This document shows positions 43,620-52,442 of a stretch of 64,000 bases of DNA, piece by piece; the stretch's first letter is position 1, and each line of letters opens with the position of its first letter. The position numbers and the translations under genes are program-made. The DNA comes from Clostridia bacterium. Lineage in GTDB: Bacteria; Bacillota; Clostridia; Acetivibrionales; DSM-2933. Location of the stretch: contig JAOAEJ010000062.1 of assembly GCA_026416815.1 (NCBI GenBank), positions 1 through 64,000 of the forward strand, in the 5' to 3' direction. Below the pieces are notes generated by a model. That model searched no databases, was not told the DNA's origin, and saw only the letters and a list, made by a program, of their open reading frames with translations.

Positions 43620-45716
43620 ATGGCGGACTACTTAGTAATTGTTGAATCTCCTGCAAAGGCTAAAACTATAGGAAAATTCTTAGGTAAGGGTTACCGTATC
43701 GAAGCCTCTATGGGACATGTAAGGGATTTGCCTAAAAGTCAAATAGGTGTTGATGTTGAAAACGGATTTCAACCTAAGTATATAACAATCCGGGGTAAAG
43801 GGGATTTATTAAGTAAACTTAAAAAAGAGGCTAAGAATGCTCAAAAGATATTTCTTGCTACCGACCCTGATCGTGAGGGGGAAGCAATATCTTGGCATTT
43901 GGCTAATCTATTAAATATTGATGAGTCTCAGAGATGCAGAATAACATTCAATGAAATTACTAAAAATGCTGTCAAAAATGCTATAAAGTCCCCAAGACAA
44001 ATAGATATGAATTTGGTAGATGCTCAACAAGCCAGGAGAGTACTTGACAGGATAGTTGGATATAACATAAGCCCTTTATTATGGAGAAAGGTAAGAAAAG
44101 GCTTAAGTGCCGGTAGAGTTCAATCGGTAGCAACAAGACTTATTTGTGATAGGGAAGAAGAAATTGAAAAATTTGTTTCGGAAGAGTACTGGACTATTGT
44201 TGCTAAACTCATGCAGCAAAATAATAAGACTTCATTTGAAACAAAATTCTATGGAACTCAAAACGAGCGAATTGAGCTTAATAATGAGGAGCAGGTAAAA
44301 AAAATTCTAGATGAAATACAAGGAAGTAAGTTTATTGTACAGAAAGTAAAGCTGGGGGAAAAAAGGAAATCTCCAGCGGCACCTTTTATAACCAGTACCA
44401 TGCAGCAAGAAGCTGCCAGAAAGCTTGGTTTTACAACTAAAAAGACAATGATGGTAGCTCAGCAGTTGTATGAAGGTATCGAAGTAAAGGGGATAGGTGC
44501 AGTGGGCTTAGTAACCTATATCCGTACCGATTCCACCAGAATATCAACCGAGGCCCAGCAGGAAGCAAGAAGTTATATTAAAGAGAAATATGGTGAAAAA
44601 TATATACCTGAGGAAGTAAGAGTCTATAAGAATAAATCTGCTTCCCAGGATGCTCATGAGGCCATTAGACCAACCCATATAACAATGGAACCTGAGTCAA
44701 TAAGGGAGTCACTGACTAATGAACAGTATAAACTATATAAACTAATATGGGAGCGATTCATTGCCAGTCAAATGGCTGCTGCTGTTTATGATACTGTAGG
44801 TGCGGATATATCTGTTTCAAAGTATATTTTTAAAGCTAGCGGTTCAAAAGTAAAGTTCGCAGGTTTTATGGTAGTATATATAGAAGGTAAAGATGAAGAC
44901 AACGAGGATGAAGAAGGGCATATACCATTATTAACACAGGATGAGGAAGTAGGTTTAAAGAAGGTTGAGCCTAAGCAGCATTTTACGCAGCCCCCTCCAA
45001 GGTATACCGAAGCTACTCTTGTAAAAACCTTGGAAGAAAAGGGAATAGGAAGACCAAGTACCTATGCGCCTACAATTACTACTATTCTTGCGAGAGGGTA
45101 CGTAGAAAAGGATAAGAAAATGCTTATCCCTACAGAGTTGGGAAGAATAGTAACAGATATAATGAAAAATAATTTTAAAGATATAGTAGATGTGCACTTT
45201 ACTGCTCAAATGGAAAAGAAACTGGACGATGTGGAAGACGGAGAAAAACGCTGGGTGGAAGTAATGAAGGATTTTTACGCCCAGTTTGAAGGAACGTTAA
45301 AGGAAGCGGAAGAACATATTGGACGAGTTGAAATACCCGATGAAGTAACAGACATTTTATGTGAAAAATGCGGAAGAAATATGGTCAAGAAAATGGGTAG
45401 GTTTGGTAAGTTCCTAGCATGTCCAGGTTTTCCCGAGTGTAGAAATGCGAGGCCAATACTTGAAGAGGCAGGGGTAGCATGTCCGAAATGTAAAGGTAAA
45501 GTATTGCTGAAGAAGACAAAAAGGGGCAAAAAATACTTGGGATGTGAAAACAATCCTAATTGTAGTTTTATGACTTGGGATAAACATACTCAGGAGAACT
45601 GCCCTAAGTGTGGCAACTTCCTCCTTAAAAAGTCTTCAGGCAAGAAAGCGCAATTGAAATGTAGCAATGAAGAATGCGATTTTGTTAAAGAAGATGAAAA
45701 AAATGAATCACAGTAA
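43620..45716 (+). CDS. topA: DNA topoisomerase I (type IA)
   Basis: 698 residues. The TOPRIM domain (YLVIVESPAKAKTIGKFLGK, IFLATDPDREGEAISWHLAN) is followed by LSAGRVQSVATRLI and the active-site VTYIRTDSTRIS (nucleophile Tyr). The gate and CAP domains (ASQDAHEAIRPTHI, GIGRPSTYAPTI) and three C-terminal four-Cys zinc ribbons (CEKCGRNMVKK, CPKCKGKVLLKK, CPKCGNFLLKK) complete it. It relaxes negative supercoils. The ATG at 43620 is set by GGAGG; the frame extends to 43587 without a site. Confidence 0.97.
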   Translation: MADYLVIVESPAKAKTIGKFLGKGYRIEASMGHVRDLPKSQIGVDVENGFQPKYITIRGKGDLLSKLKKEAKNAQKIFLATDPDREGEAISWHLANLLNIDESQRCRITFNEITKNAVKNAIKSPRQIDMNLVDAQQARRVLDRIVGYNISPLLWRKVRKGLSAGRVQSVATRLICDREEEIEKFVSEEYWTIVAKLMQQNNKTSFETKFYGTQNERIELNNEEQVKKILDEIQGSKFIVQKVKLGEKRKSPAAPFITSTMQQEAARKLGFTTKKTMMVAQQLYEGIEVKGIGAVGLVTYIRTDSTRISTEAQQEARSYIKEKYGEKYIPEEVRVYKNKSASQDAHEAIRPTHITMEPESIRESLTNEQYKLYKLIWERFIASQMAAAVYDTVGADISVSKYIFKASGSKVKFAGFMVVYIEGKDEDNEDEEGHIPLLTQDEEVGLKKVEPKQHFTQPPPRYTEATLVKTLEEKGIGRPSTYAPTITTILARGYVEKDKKMLIPTELGRIVTDIMKNNFKDIVDVHFTAQMEKKLDDVEDGEKRWVEVMKDFYAQFEGTLKEAEEHIGRVEIPDEVTDILCEKCGRNMVKKMGRFGKFLACPGFPECRNARPILEEAGVACPKCKGKVLLKKTKRGKKYLGCENNPNCSFMTWDKHTQENCPKCGNFLLKKSSGKKAQLKCSNEECDFVKEDEKNESQ

Positions 45717-45770
45717 ATTTGAATACCATATATTCAAGTTTTACAGCAAAAATATGTACAGAGGTAAAAA

Positions 45771-47078
45771 ATGGCTGAATACGTAAATGTAATAGGTGCA
45801 GGCTTAGCCGGGTGTGAAGCAGCCTGGCAGCTTGCTAAAAGAGATATAAAAGTAAGACTATATGACATGAAACCTAAAAAATTCACTCCTGCACACCACA
45901 TAGAAAGCTTTGCTGAGTTGGTGTGCAGCAACTCACTTCGTTCCGACCAATTGGAAAATGCAGTGGGATTGTTAAAGGAAGAAATGCGCATACTTGATTC
46001 AATAATAATGAAGTGTGCTGATGAAACCCGTGTACCGGCGGGTGGAGCTCTTGCAGTGGACCGTACAAAATTTTCGCAAGCTGTAACAGCGGCAATGGTG
46101 AATAATGAAAACATTACTATAATAAATGAAGAAATTACTGAACTGCCTGAAGATACGACCACTATTGTAGCAACAGGGCCGTTAACATCCGAAGCATTCT
46201 CTAGACATATTGCAGGTCTTACAGGAGAAGAATATTTATATTTCTTTGACGCTGCAGCACCCATAGTTACCTTTGAGTCTATTGATATGTCCAAGGCTTT
46301 TAAAGCTGCACGTTATAACAGAGGGACGGAAGACTATATAAACTGTCCAATGGATAAGGATGAGTATGAGCAGTTTTGGAATGAATTAGTAAATGCTGAG
46401 GTGGCAGAAGTCAAGGAATTTGAAAAAGAGATACTGTTTGAAGGGTGTATGCCGGTTGAAAGTATGGCAAAGAGGGGCATAGATACACTACGCTACGGAC
46501 CTTTGAAGCCAGTAGGCTTGGTAAATCCATCTACAGGCAAGGAGGCTTATGCGGTTATTCAACTTAGACAGGACAACAGTGAGGGTAGCTTATATAATAT
46601 TGTGGGATTTCAGACACATTTAAAATGGCCTGAGCAAAAAAGGGTTTTTAAGATGATACCCGGACTGGAAAATGCGGAGTTTGTGAGATATGGTGTAATG
46701 CATAGGAATACATTTATTAATTCACCCAAACTGCTTGATTCTACTTATAAATTCAGGACTAGACCTAATTTATATTTTGCCGGGCAAATTACCGGGGTAG
46801 AGGGGTATATTGAATCTGCGTCATCTGGATTAATTGCAGGTCTTAATGCGGCAATGAATATTTTAGAAAAGGATGAAGTAAAGTTCCCTTCTACAACAGC
46901 AATTGGGGCTCTAGGCAACTATGTATCGAATGAAACAGTAAAAAATTTTCAGCCCATGAATATTAACTTTGGACTGATTGAACCTTTAAATAAAAGGGTG
47001 AAAGATAAAAGAATGAAGAATTTAGAAATTGCCAAGAGAGCTTTGGACGTGATAAAATCCATATCAGAGAATATATAA
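45771..47078 (+). CDS. trmFO: Methylenetetrahydrofolate-dependent tRNA (uracil-54-C5) methyltransferase
   Basis: 435 residues. The FAD-binding motif [20 protein letters not shown] lies at the N-terminus. [34 protein letters not shown] and the C-terminal [20 protein letters not shown] are specific for TrmFO (Gid). It makes ribothymidine at position 54 of tRNA using methylene-THF and FADH2. It follows topA by 54 bases, as in B. subtilis. Confidence 0.96.
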   Translation: MAEYVNVIGAGLAGCEAAWQLAKRDIKVRLYDMKPKKFTPAHHIESFAELVCSNSLRSDQLENAVGLLKEEMRILDSIIMKCADETRVPAGGALAVDRTKFSQAVTAAMVNNENITIINEEITELPEDTTTIVATGPLTSEAFSRHIAGLTGEEYLYFFDAAAPIVTFESIDMSKAFKAARYNRGTEDYINCPMDKDEYEQFWNELVNAEVAEVKEFEKEILFEGCMPVESMAKRGIDTLRYGPLKPVGLVNPSTGKEAYAVIQLRQDNSEGSLYNIVGFQTHLKWPEQKRVFKMIPGLENAEFVRYGVMHRNTFINSPKLLDSTYKFRTRPNLYFAGQITGVEGYIESASSGLIAGLNAAMNILEKDEVKFPSTTAIGALGNYVSNETVKNFQPMNINFGLIEPLNKRVKDKRMKNLEIAKRALDVIKSISENI

Positions 47079-47199
47079 GCGATTATCGGTCTTTATACCT
47101 ATATACAAAGTCAAAATTTGTTTATAAAATGTATATTAAGAAAAAAATCAGTATTAAGCTGTTTGTTAACTGCATTACAAACTCAATACAGTAAGCATT

Positions 47200-47232
47200 A
47201 ATAACAGCAATATGTACTGGTTATTTTTTTTC
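47200..47232 (+). terminator. Rho-independent terminator after trmFO
   Basis: AATAACAG pairs with CTGGTTATT (one bulged G), followed by eight or more T. It separates the topA-trmFO unit from the flagellar operon. Confidence 0.75.
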
Positions 47233-47256
47233 TTTGAAAACCTTCAAACTACATAG

Positions 47257-47285
47257 TTGTTTTTTTAGACAAATTATGTTAAAAT
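47257..47285 (+). promoter_or_regulatory. SigA promoter of the flagellar operon
   Basis: TTGTTT (47257-47262), 17 bases, TAAAAT (47280-47285). It lies in the 362-base gap before flgB and leaves a leader of about 150 bases. Confidence 0.6.
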
Positions 47286-47315
47286 CTATGTGTAATTATG
47301 GGGTTTTATGAGCTT

Positions 47316-47406
47316 ACCGCAATTTACATGTTGATTTTAATAAAAAAATGCAGGAAACTATATAATAATGACTAAAATTTTTGGTGGTAGTTTGCTAAAT
47401 TGCGGT
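47316..47406 (+). ncRNA. Structured leader RNA of the flagellar operon (candidate)
   Basis: ACCGCAATTTA (47316-47326) pairs perfectly with TAAATTGCGGT (47396-47406). Nested inside, GCA and AAACTA of GCAGGAAACTA (47350-47360) pair with TAGTTTGC (47388-47395). The result is a closed domain of about 90 bases between promoter and ribosome site. It matches none of the riboswitch cores I can recall, including the two c-di-GMP classes that control flagellar genes in other clostridia. Confidence 0.5.
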
Positions 47407-47440
47407 GAAGTATTCTAAATGATGTTAAGGGGGATACCCA

Positions 47441-47854
47441 ATGCTTGGAGGAATTTTAAATCGTACGAGAGGAATGGAAAAAGCTCTGGACGCAGCATGG
47501 CTGCGTAACGAAGCAATATCTCAAAATATTTCCAATGTGGATACACCAGGGTATAAAAGAAAAACTGTAGCTTTTGAAGAGTACCTTAGCGATGCAATGG
47601 GTGAAAGTACTATTAAGGGAATTAGAACAGATAAGCGTCATATACCTATAGGTGGCAATTCAATAGATAAGATCAGTATAAATATTACTGAGGACAACGG
47701 ATCTTCAAGCATGCGAATTGATGGAAATAATGTTGATATTGACAGCGAAATGGCTTCACTAGCAAAAAACAATATTAAATATAATGCGCTCATTCAAAAT
47801 ATAAATGGATCGTTTAAAAAACTACGCTCGGTAATAAGCGAAGGGAGAAGATGA
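47441..47854 (+). CDS. flgB: Flagellar basal-body rod protein FlgB
   Basis: 137 residues. The N-terminal rod motif is AWLRNEAISQNISNVDTPGY, followed by the variable middle and the C-terminal helix VDIDSEMASLAKNNIKYNAL. FlgB forms the proximal rod. It is the first gene of the operon, with AAGGGGG upstream, and ends three bases before flgC. Confidence 0.96.
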   Translation: MLGGILNRTRGMEKALDAAWLRNEAISQNISNVDTPGYKRKTVAFEEYLSDAMGESTIKGIRTDKRHIPIGGNSIDKISINITEDNGSSSMRIDGNNVDIDSEMASLAKNNIKYNALIQNINGSFKKLRSVISEGRR

Positions 47855-47857
47855 TAA

Positions 47858-48301
47858 ATGGGGTTTTTCAATTCTCTTGATATAGGTGCTTCCGGCCTAA
47901 CAGCACAAAGATTAAGAATGGATACAATATCTCAGAATATTGCAAATATAAATACAACAAGGACTGAAAATGGTACTCCTTACAGGAGGAAAGTAGCTGT
48001 CTTTGAGGAAAAGTCTGTAGACAGGCCATTTTCCGAGTACCTTTCCGAGGCTAGCAAAGAGAAGTTTGTTGGAAAAGGTGTGCGTGTAACTAAAATTGTA
48101 GAGGATGAGGCGCCTTTTAAAAAGGTTTATGATCCAGGACATCCTGATGCGGATAACGAAGGATATGTTTCAATGCCAAATATAGACATAGTTGCTGAGA
48201 TGGTTAATATGATATCTGCAACAAGAGCATATGAGGCCAATGTTACCGCTATAAATTCTTCCAAGGGTATGGCTATGAAAGCGCTGGAAATAGGAAGATA
48301 G
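47858..48301 (+). CDS. flgC: Flagellar basal-body rod protein FlgC
   Basis: 147 residues. LDIGASGLTAQRLRMDTISQ and NIANINTTRTENGTPYRRK at the N-terminus; VSMPNIDIVAEMVNMISATR and AYEANVTAINSSKGMAMKAL at the C-terminus. Proximal rod component. Confidence 0.96.
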   Translation: MGFFNSLDIGASGLTAQRLRMDTISQNIANINTTRTENGTPYRRKVAVFEEKSVDRPFSEYLSEASKEKFVGKGVRVTKIVEDEAPFKKVYDPGHPDADNEGYVSMPNIDIVAEMVNMISATRAYEANVTAINSSKGMAMKALEIGR

Positions 48302-48389
48302 TTATCTTAAATTGTATATTGGATTTTACTTGGAAGTAGTACTTATAATTAATGGTTATTAAACAAATCTAATGTTTTCGGAGGATTGC

Positions 48390-48698
48390 ATGGCTATTAA
48401 TGGACTAAATGCATTGAGCAACATATCATCTCCAAGTTTATTTGAGTCAAAAACTATTCAAAATAATGAAAATAAAGTTGAAAATTTCGGAGAGTATTTA
48501 AAATCTGCTTTAGATAAGGTAAATGATCTCCAGATGGAATCGGAAGCACTAAAAAATGATTTTGCTGCCGGTAAAACCGACAACATTCATCAAGTCATGA
48601 TAGCTGGTGAAAAAGCTGATCTTGCGCTTCAATTTACTATGCAAATCAGAAATAAAATTCTAGATGCGTACAATGAGATAATGAGAATGCAGATTTAG
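48390..48698 (+). CDS. fliE: Flagellar hook-basal body complex protein FliE
   Basis: 102 residues. FGEYLKSALDKVNDLQMESE, AGKTDNIHQVMIAGEKADLA and LQFTMQIRNKILDAYNEIMR are the FliE pattern. FliE joins the MS ring to the rod. The ATG at 48390 has GGAGG six bases upstream; an ATG at 48372 lies before the site. Confidence 0.94.
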   Translation: MAINGLNALSNISSPSLFESKTIQNNENKVENFGEYLKSALDKVNDLQMESEALKNDFAAGKTDNIHQVMIAGEKADLALQFTMQIRNKILDAYNEIMRMQI

Positions 48699-48817
48699 TT
48701 TACTATGCTTTGTTTTTCATACAAAAGATAAATCAGAAACTTGTGTACTTAAGTATTTTTGCATATTGCAATATTTTGACAATTTTCTGAAAATAAGTTA
48801 GGATGAGGTGATTTACC

Positions 48818-50404
48818 ATGCCTGAGGCACTTTCAAGATTCCAGCAGCAGATTTCAGACTTCTGGAGTAATCTTGATAAGTCACAAAAAACCAGAATATA
48901 CATAACAACCAGTATACTGGTTGTTGCTATTGCTATAGGTCTATTTATGGTTGCAAGGCCCAGCTATACCACATTGATTAGTAATGCAGATAGCAAAGAT
49001 ATGGCTGAAATGCAAAAAATATTGGATGAGAAAAAAGTTGCATATAAGCTTACCGATGACAAAAAAGGTATTATGGTAAATGAAAAGGACAGCGATAAAG
49101 CTCATATGGAGCTTGTAAATGCCGGCTATCCTAAGAATGGAATGACTTTTGCAGACGCTTTAAAAAGCATAAAAATAAACAGCACGGAAAGTGATAAAAA
49201 GCATATTTGGGGCGAACTGACAAAATCCGATATTGTCAGAATGCTAAAAATGGTTGATTTCGTTGAAGACGCAAATATAAATATTACAATGCCTGAAAAG
49301 ACTATGTTTCTAGATGAAAACGGTGAGCAGCCAAGGCCAACAGCTGCTGTATATATCACTCCTAGAGGAGAACTGACAGCTAAGCAGGTTGAAGGCATTG
49401 TTATGATGGTAGCAAGAAGTGTAGAAGGTCTTGAGCCAAAAGATGTTACTGTTATCGATAACAATGGTAGGATTCTAAGTAATGAATCCGGTGATGAGAC
49501 AATCGAAAAGACAAGTAGCCAGTATGAAATGAAGAAAAAGGTTAAAGATGATCTCGAAAAAAGTGTACGAGACATGTTGAACGGGCAATTCGATAGTTTT
49601 GATTCAGTTAGAGTGAAAGTAAATCCGATATTGGATTTTGATAAACTTAAATCACAGTCTAAAGAGTATAACAATCCTGAGGGGATGGATGGTCCTGCCG
49701 TAATAAGCAGCGAGACATCAAAAGAGAAATTGGTAAATGGTGATAAAGGTAGTGTACCAGGAACCGATACAAACCCTGGTGATGCCGATGCTCCGTCTTA
49801 TCCTATGGGTGGTAATACAAACAATTCTACCTATGACAAACAGCATGATGTAAAAAATTATGGTTACAATGAAACATCAAAAGAGCAAGAAAAAGCCGTA
49901 GGGGAAGTGATTCCGGAAAAATCTACAGCTGCAGTAACTATCTTATATGGTGCAAGGGTTAAGGATGACTCGAAACTTTCACCTGAGTTTCTTCAGCAGG
50001 TAAGGGAAATTGCAAGTAATGCTACCGGGATACCGGCAAAAAATATTTCAATTAGTAAGCTAAAAACTGCTATGCCTGAAGAAGTTCAGACACCTATGAG
50101 TGATACTATAAAAGAAATGGTAAACACCTACGGGTTGCCGCTCTTATTATTAGTTTTAGCTGTAATACTCATGATAGCAGTAATTCCGAGGAAAAAGGCG
50201 CAGTCAACACAACCTGATGTTATTGTAGCTCAAACAGCATCCGGACCTAGGTTTATTGTACCTGATGCACCAGCTGAGCCTCTTCCTGAAATTGATGTGG
50301 AAGAAAAATCCGAGGTTAAAAAGCAAATTGATAAGTTTGTTAAACAACGTCCCGAAGCTGTCGCTCAGCTATTGAGAAACTGGCTGACAGATGAATGGGA
50401 TTAA
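48818..50404 (+). CDS. fliF: Flagellar MS-ring protein FliF
   Basis: 528 residues. A transmembrane helix near 27-45 is followed by the ring-building motifs (YTTLISNADSKDMAEMQKIL, ARSVEGLEPKDVTVIDNNGR). A variable Asn/Gly-rich middle, a second helix (LPLLLLVLAVILMIAVIPRK, about 440-460) and the FliG-binding C-terminal tail (KQRPEAVAQLLRNWLTDEWD) complete it. GATGAGGTG precedes the ATG. Confidence 0.96.
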   Translation: MPEALSRFQQQISDFWSNLDKSQKTRIYITTSILVVAIAIGLFMVARPSYTTLISNADSKDMAEMQKILDEKKVAYKLTDDKKGIMVNEKDSDKAHMELVNAGYPKNGMTFADALKSIKINSTESDKKHIWGELTKSDIVRMLKMVDFVEDANINITMPEKTMFLDENGEQPRPTAAVYITPRGELTAKQVEGIVMMVARSVEGLEPKDVTVIDNNGRILSNESGDETIEKTSSQYEMKKKVKDDLEKSVRDMLNGQFDSFDSVRVKVNPILDFDKLKSQSKEYNNPEGMDGPAVISSETSKEKLVNGDKGSVPGTDTNPGDADAPSYPMGGNTNNSTYDKQHDVKNYGYNETSKEQEKAVGEVIPEKSTAAVTILYGARVKDDSKLSPEFLQQVREIASNATGIPAKNISISKLKTAMPEEVQTPMSDTIKEMVNTYGLPLLLLVLAVILMIAVIPRKKAQSTQPDVIVAQTASGPRFIVPDAPAEPLPEIDVEEKSEVKKQIDKFVKQRPEAVAQLLRNWLTDEWD

Positions 50405-50510
50405 GTAGATCTAATGGTATAGTATCTTGTAAAATAGTTTATTTCTAGCAGCAAGGCACAACTAAGCAGGTACAATTTAGCATTTGAATGACTAGAAGGT
50501 GTAATGTTTA

Positions 50511-50542
50511 AAAGCACTAGATAATTAGCTAATAGGTGCTTT
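50511..50542 (+). other. Hairpin between fliF and fliG
   Basis: AAAGCAC (50511-50517) pairs with GTGCTTT (50536-50542). There is no T run, so it is an intra-operon hairpin in the 197-base gap and not a clear terminator. Confidence 0.45.
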
Positions 50543-50601
50543 ACTGAAAACCATCTATTATAGAAAAGAACTCTAAACGTTATATTAGGAGTTGATATAG
50601 G

Positions 50602-51624
50602 GTGTCACGTGGGGGTACTACTAAAACTGAACTTACAGGTAAAGAGAAAGCAGCAATGCTCTTAATAGCATTGGGGCCAGAAAGATCTGCAGACATATTT
50701 AAACATTTAAAAGATGAAGAAATAGAACAATTAACATTAGAAATAGCAAATATAAGAACTGTAACCCCTGAGGAGAAGGAAAAGGTAATGGATGAGTTTT
50801 ACCAAATATGTCTTGCTCAGGAATATATCGCTGAGGGCGGTATAGGTTATGCTAAGGAAATTCTTGAGAAGGCGCTTGGTACTCAGAAAGCTCTGGATGT
50901 TATAAACAAGCTGACAGTGTCATTACAGGTTAGGCCTTTTGACTTTGTAAGAAAAGCTGACCCTTCACAACTTTTGAACTTTATACAAAACGAGCATCCT
51001 CAGACTATAGCTCTTATACTGGCTTACTTGAAACCTCAGCAAGCTTCCGTTGTTTTGTCGGCTCTACCGCAGGATAAGCAAGCGGATGTTGCAAGAAGAA
51101 TTGCAACAATGGACAGAACATCTCCTGAAATAATTAAGGAAGTTGAAAGAGTGCTTGAGAAGAAGTTGTCATCGCTTGTAACAGAGGATTACACAGCAGC
51201 AGGCGGTGTTCAGTCTATCGTTGACATCTTGAACTCTGTTGATAGAGGTACTGAAAAGTACATTATGGAGACCTTGGAAATTGAAGACACAGATCTTGCT
51301 GAAGAAATCAAGAAGAGGATGTTTGTATTCGAAGACATTCTTACATTGGACAACCGTTCTATACAGAGGTTCCTCAGAGAAGTGGACAATAATCAGCTTG
51401 CTATTGCTCTCAAAGGCTCTACGGAAGAAGTGCAGAAACTCATATTTACCAATATGTCTAAGCGTCTAGCTGAGATGATAAAAGAAGACATAGAATTTAT
51501 GGGGCCGGTAAGACTCAAAGATGTAGAGGAAGCGCAACAGAAGATTGTAAATGTTATACGTAAGCTTGAAGATGCCGGGGAGATTGTAATTTCAAGAGGT
51601 GGAGGAGATGAAATAATTGTCTAA
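50602..51624 (+). CDS. fliG: Flagellar motor switch protein FliG
   Basis: 340 residues. LTGKEKAAMLLIALGPERSA starts the N-terminal domain that binds FliF. The middle domain has NEHPQTIALILAYLKPQQAS (EHPQ). The torque-generating C-terminal domain includes MFVFEDILTLDNRSIQRFLR, EVDNNQLAIALKG and MGPVRLKDVEEAQQKIVNVI. The GTG at 50602 has AGGAG nine bases upstream. Its end overlaps fliH by eight bases. Confidence 0.96.
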   Translation: MSRGGTTKTELTGKEKAAMLLIALGPERSADIFKHLKDEEIEQLTLEIANIRTVTPEEKEKVMDEFYQICLAQEYIAEGGIGYAKEILEKALGTQKALDVINKLTVSLQVRPFDFVRKADPSQLLNFIQNEHPQTIALILAYLKPQQASVVLSALPQDKQADVARRIATMDRTSPEIIKEVERVLEKKLSSLVTEDYTAAGGVQSIVDILNSVDRGTEKYIMETLEIEDTDLAEEIKKRMFVFEDILTLDNRSIQRFLREVDNNQLAIALKGSTEEVQKLIFTNMSKRLAEMIKEDIEFMGPVRLKDVEEAQQKIVNVIRKLEDAGEIVISRGGGDEIIV

Positions 51625-52378
51625 TAAGATATATAAAAATTATCAGGTAAATTTAGGCATACCATTTCCAGTAAATACCCCTTTAAATTTTGAAACAATA
51701 CGGCATGTTGATAATGCTGTAGAACTTATAGAAAGTGAAGATGATATAGCTCAAAATGAGGAAGAGAGCCATGAGGAAATAATACAAAAAGCAAGGGACG
51801 AAGCGGAATTCATCATAAAAGAGGCACACTACGAAGCTTCGAGGATTGTAGAAAATATCGAAAGAGAAGCTGCTGAGAGTAAAGAAAAAATAGAGGATGA
51901 AGCAAGACAGCAGGGATATGAGGATGGCTATAATCAAGCAAAAATGCAATATGAAGCACTAATGAATGAAGCTGAAGCTATAAAGGAACAAGCCCGAATT
52001 GAATATAAGGAAGTTCTCCAAAGTATAGAGGAGGACGCTGTAAATACTATCCTGGATATTGCAAAGAAAGTAATATGCGAAGAGTTAAGTGTAAATAAGG
52101 AAAGCATTCTATATATGGTCAAGCAAGTCTTTGAAAAATGTGCAAACAGAGAAAATATCGTGCTAAAGGTTTCGGCAGAAGACCATGAATACCTTATAGA
52201 AAACAAAAACCAGCTGCTATCAATGGTGGAGGGAATTGGAGACTTAGAAATTAAAATAGATGCATCACTGAAAGTCGGTGCATGCATAGTAGAAACATCT
52301 TACGGGAGCATCGATGCCGGGATGCAAACTAAGCTGAAAAAGATTGAGGAAGCCTTCAGGCAAGCAATAGGAAAATAA
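51617..52378 (+). CDS. fliH: Flagellar assembly protein FliH
   Basis: 253 residues. A long charged helical centre (ARDEAEFIIKEAHYEASRIV, EDEARQQGYEDGYNQAKMQY) and a C-terminal FliH/YscL domain (DIAKKVICEELSVNKESILY, GACIVETSYGSIDAGMQTKL). It regulates the FliI ATPase. The TTG at 51617 lies inside the end of fliG with GGAGGAG upstream, suggesting translational coupling. Confidence 0.92.
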   Translation: MSNKIYKNYQVNLGIPFPVNTPLNFETIRHVDNAVELIESEDDIAQNEEESHEEIIQKARDEAEFIIKEAHYEASRIVENIEREAAESKEKIEDEARQQGYEDGYNQAKMQYEALMNEAEAIKEQARIEYKEVLQSIEEDAVNTILDIAKKVICEELSVNKESILYMVKQVFEKCANRENIVLKVSAEDHEYLIENKNQLLSMVEGIGDLEIKIDASLKVGACIVETSYGSIDAGMQTKLKKIEEAFRQAIGK

Positions 52379-52381
52379 GAA

Positions 52382-52423
52382 ACAGGGGCAATTCATAAGG
52401 TAAAACCGTTGAATTGCCCCTGT
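52382..52423 (+). other. 14-bp perfect hairpin between fliH and fliI
   Basis: ACAGGGGCAATTCA (52382-52395) pairs perfectly with TGAATTGCCCCTGT (52410-52423), with a 14-base loop. AAAGTATGGGGG follows and not a T run, so transcription should continue. It may protect or process the mRNA. Confidence 0.8.
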
Positions 52424-52442
52424 AAAGTATGGGGGATAGTGT

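Noticed and set aside
51239..51469. 76-codon frame in the same strand inside fliG
   Set aside because: It is an out-of-frame shadow of a strongly conserved fliG segment.
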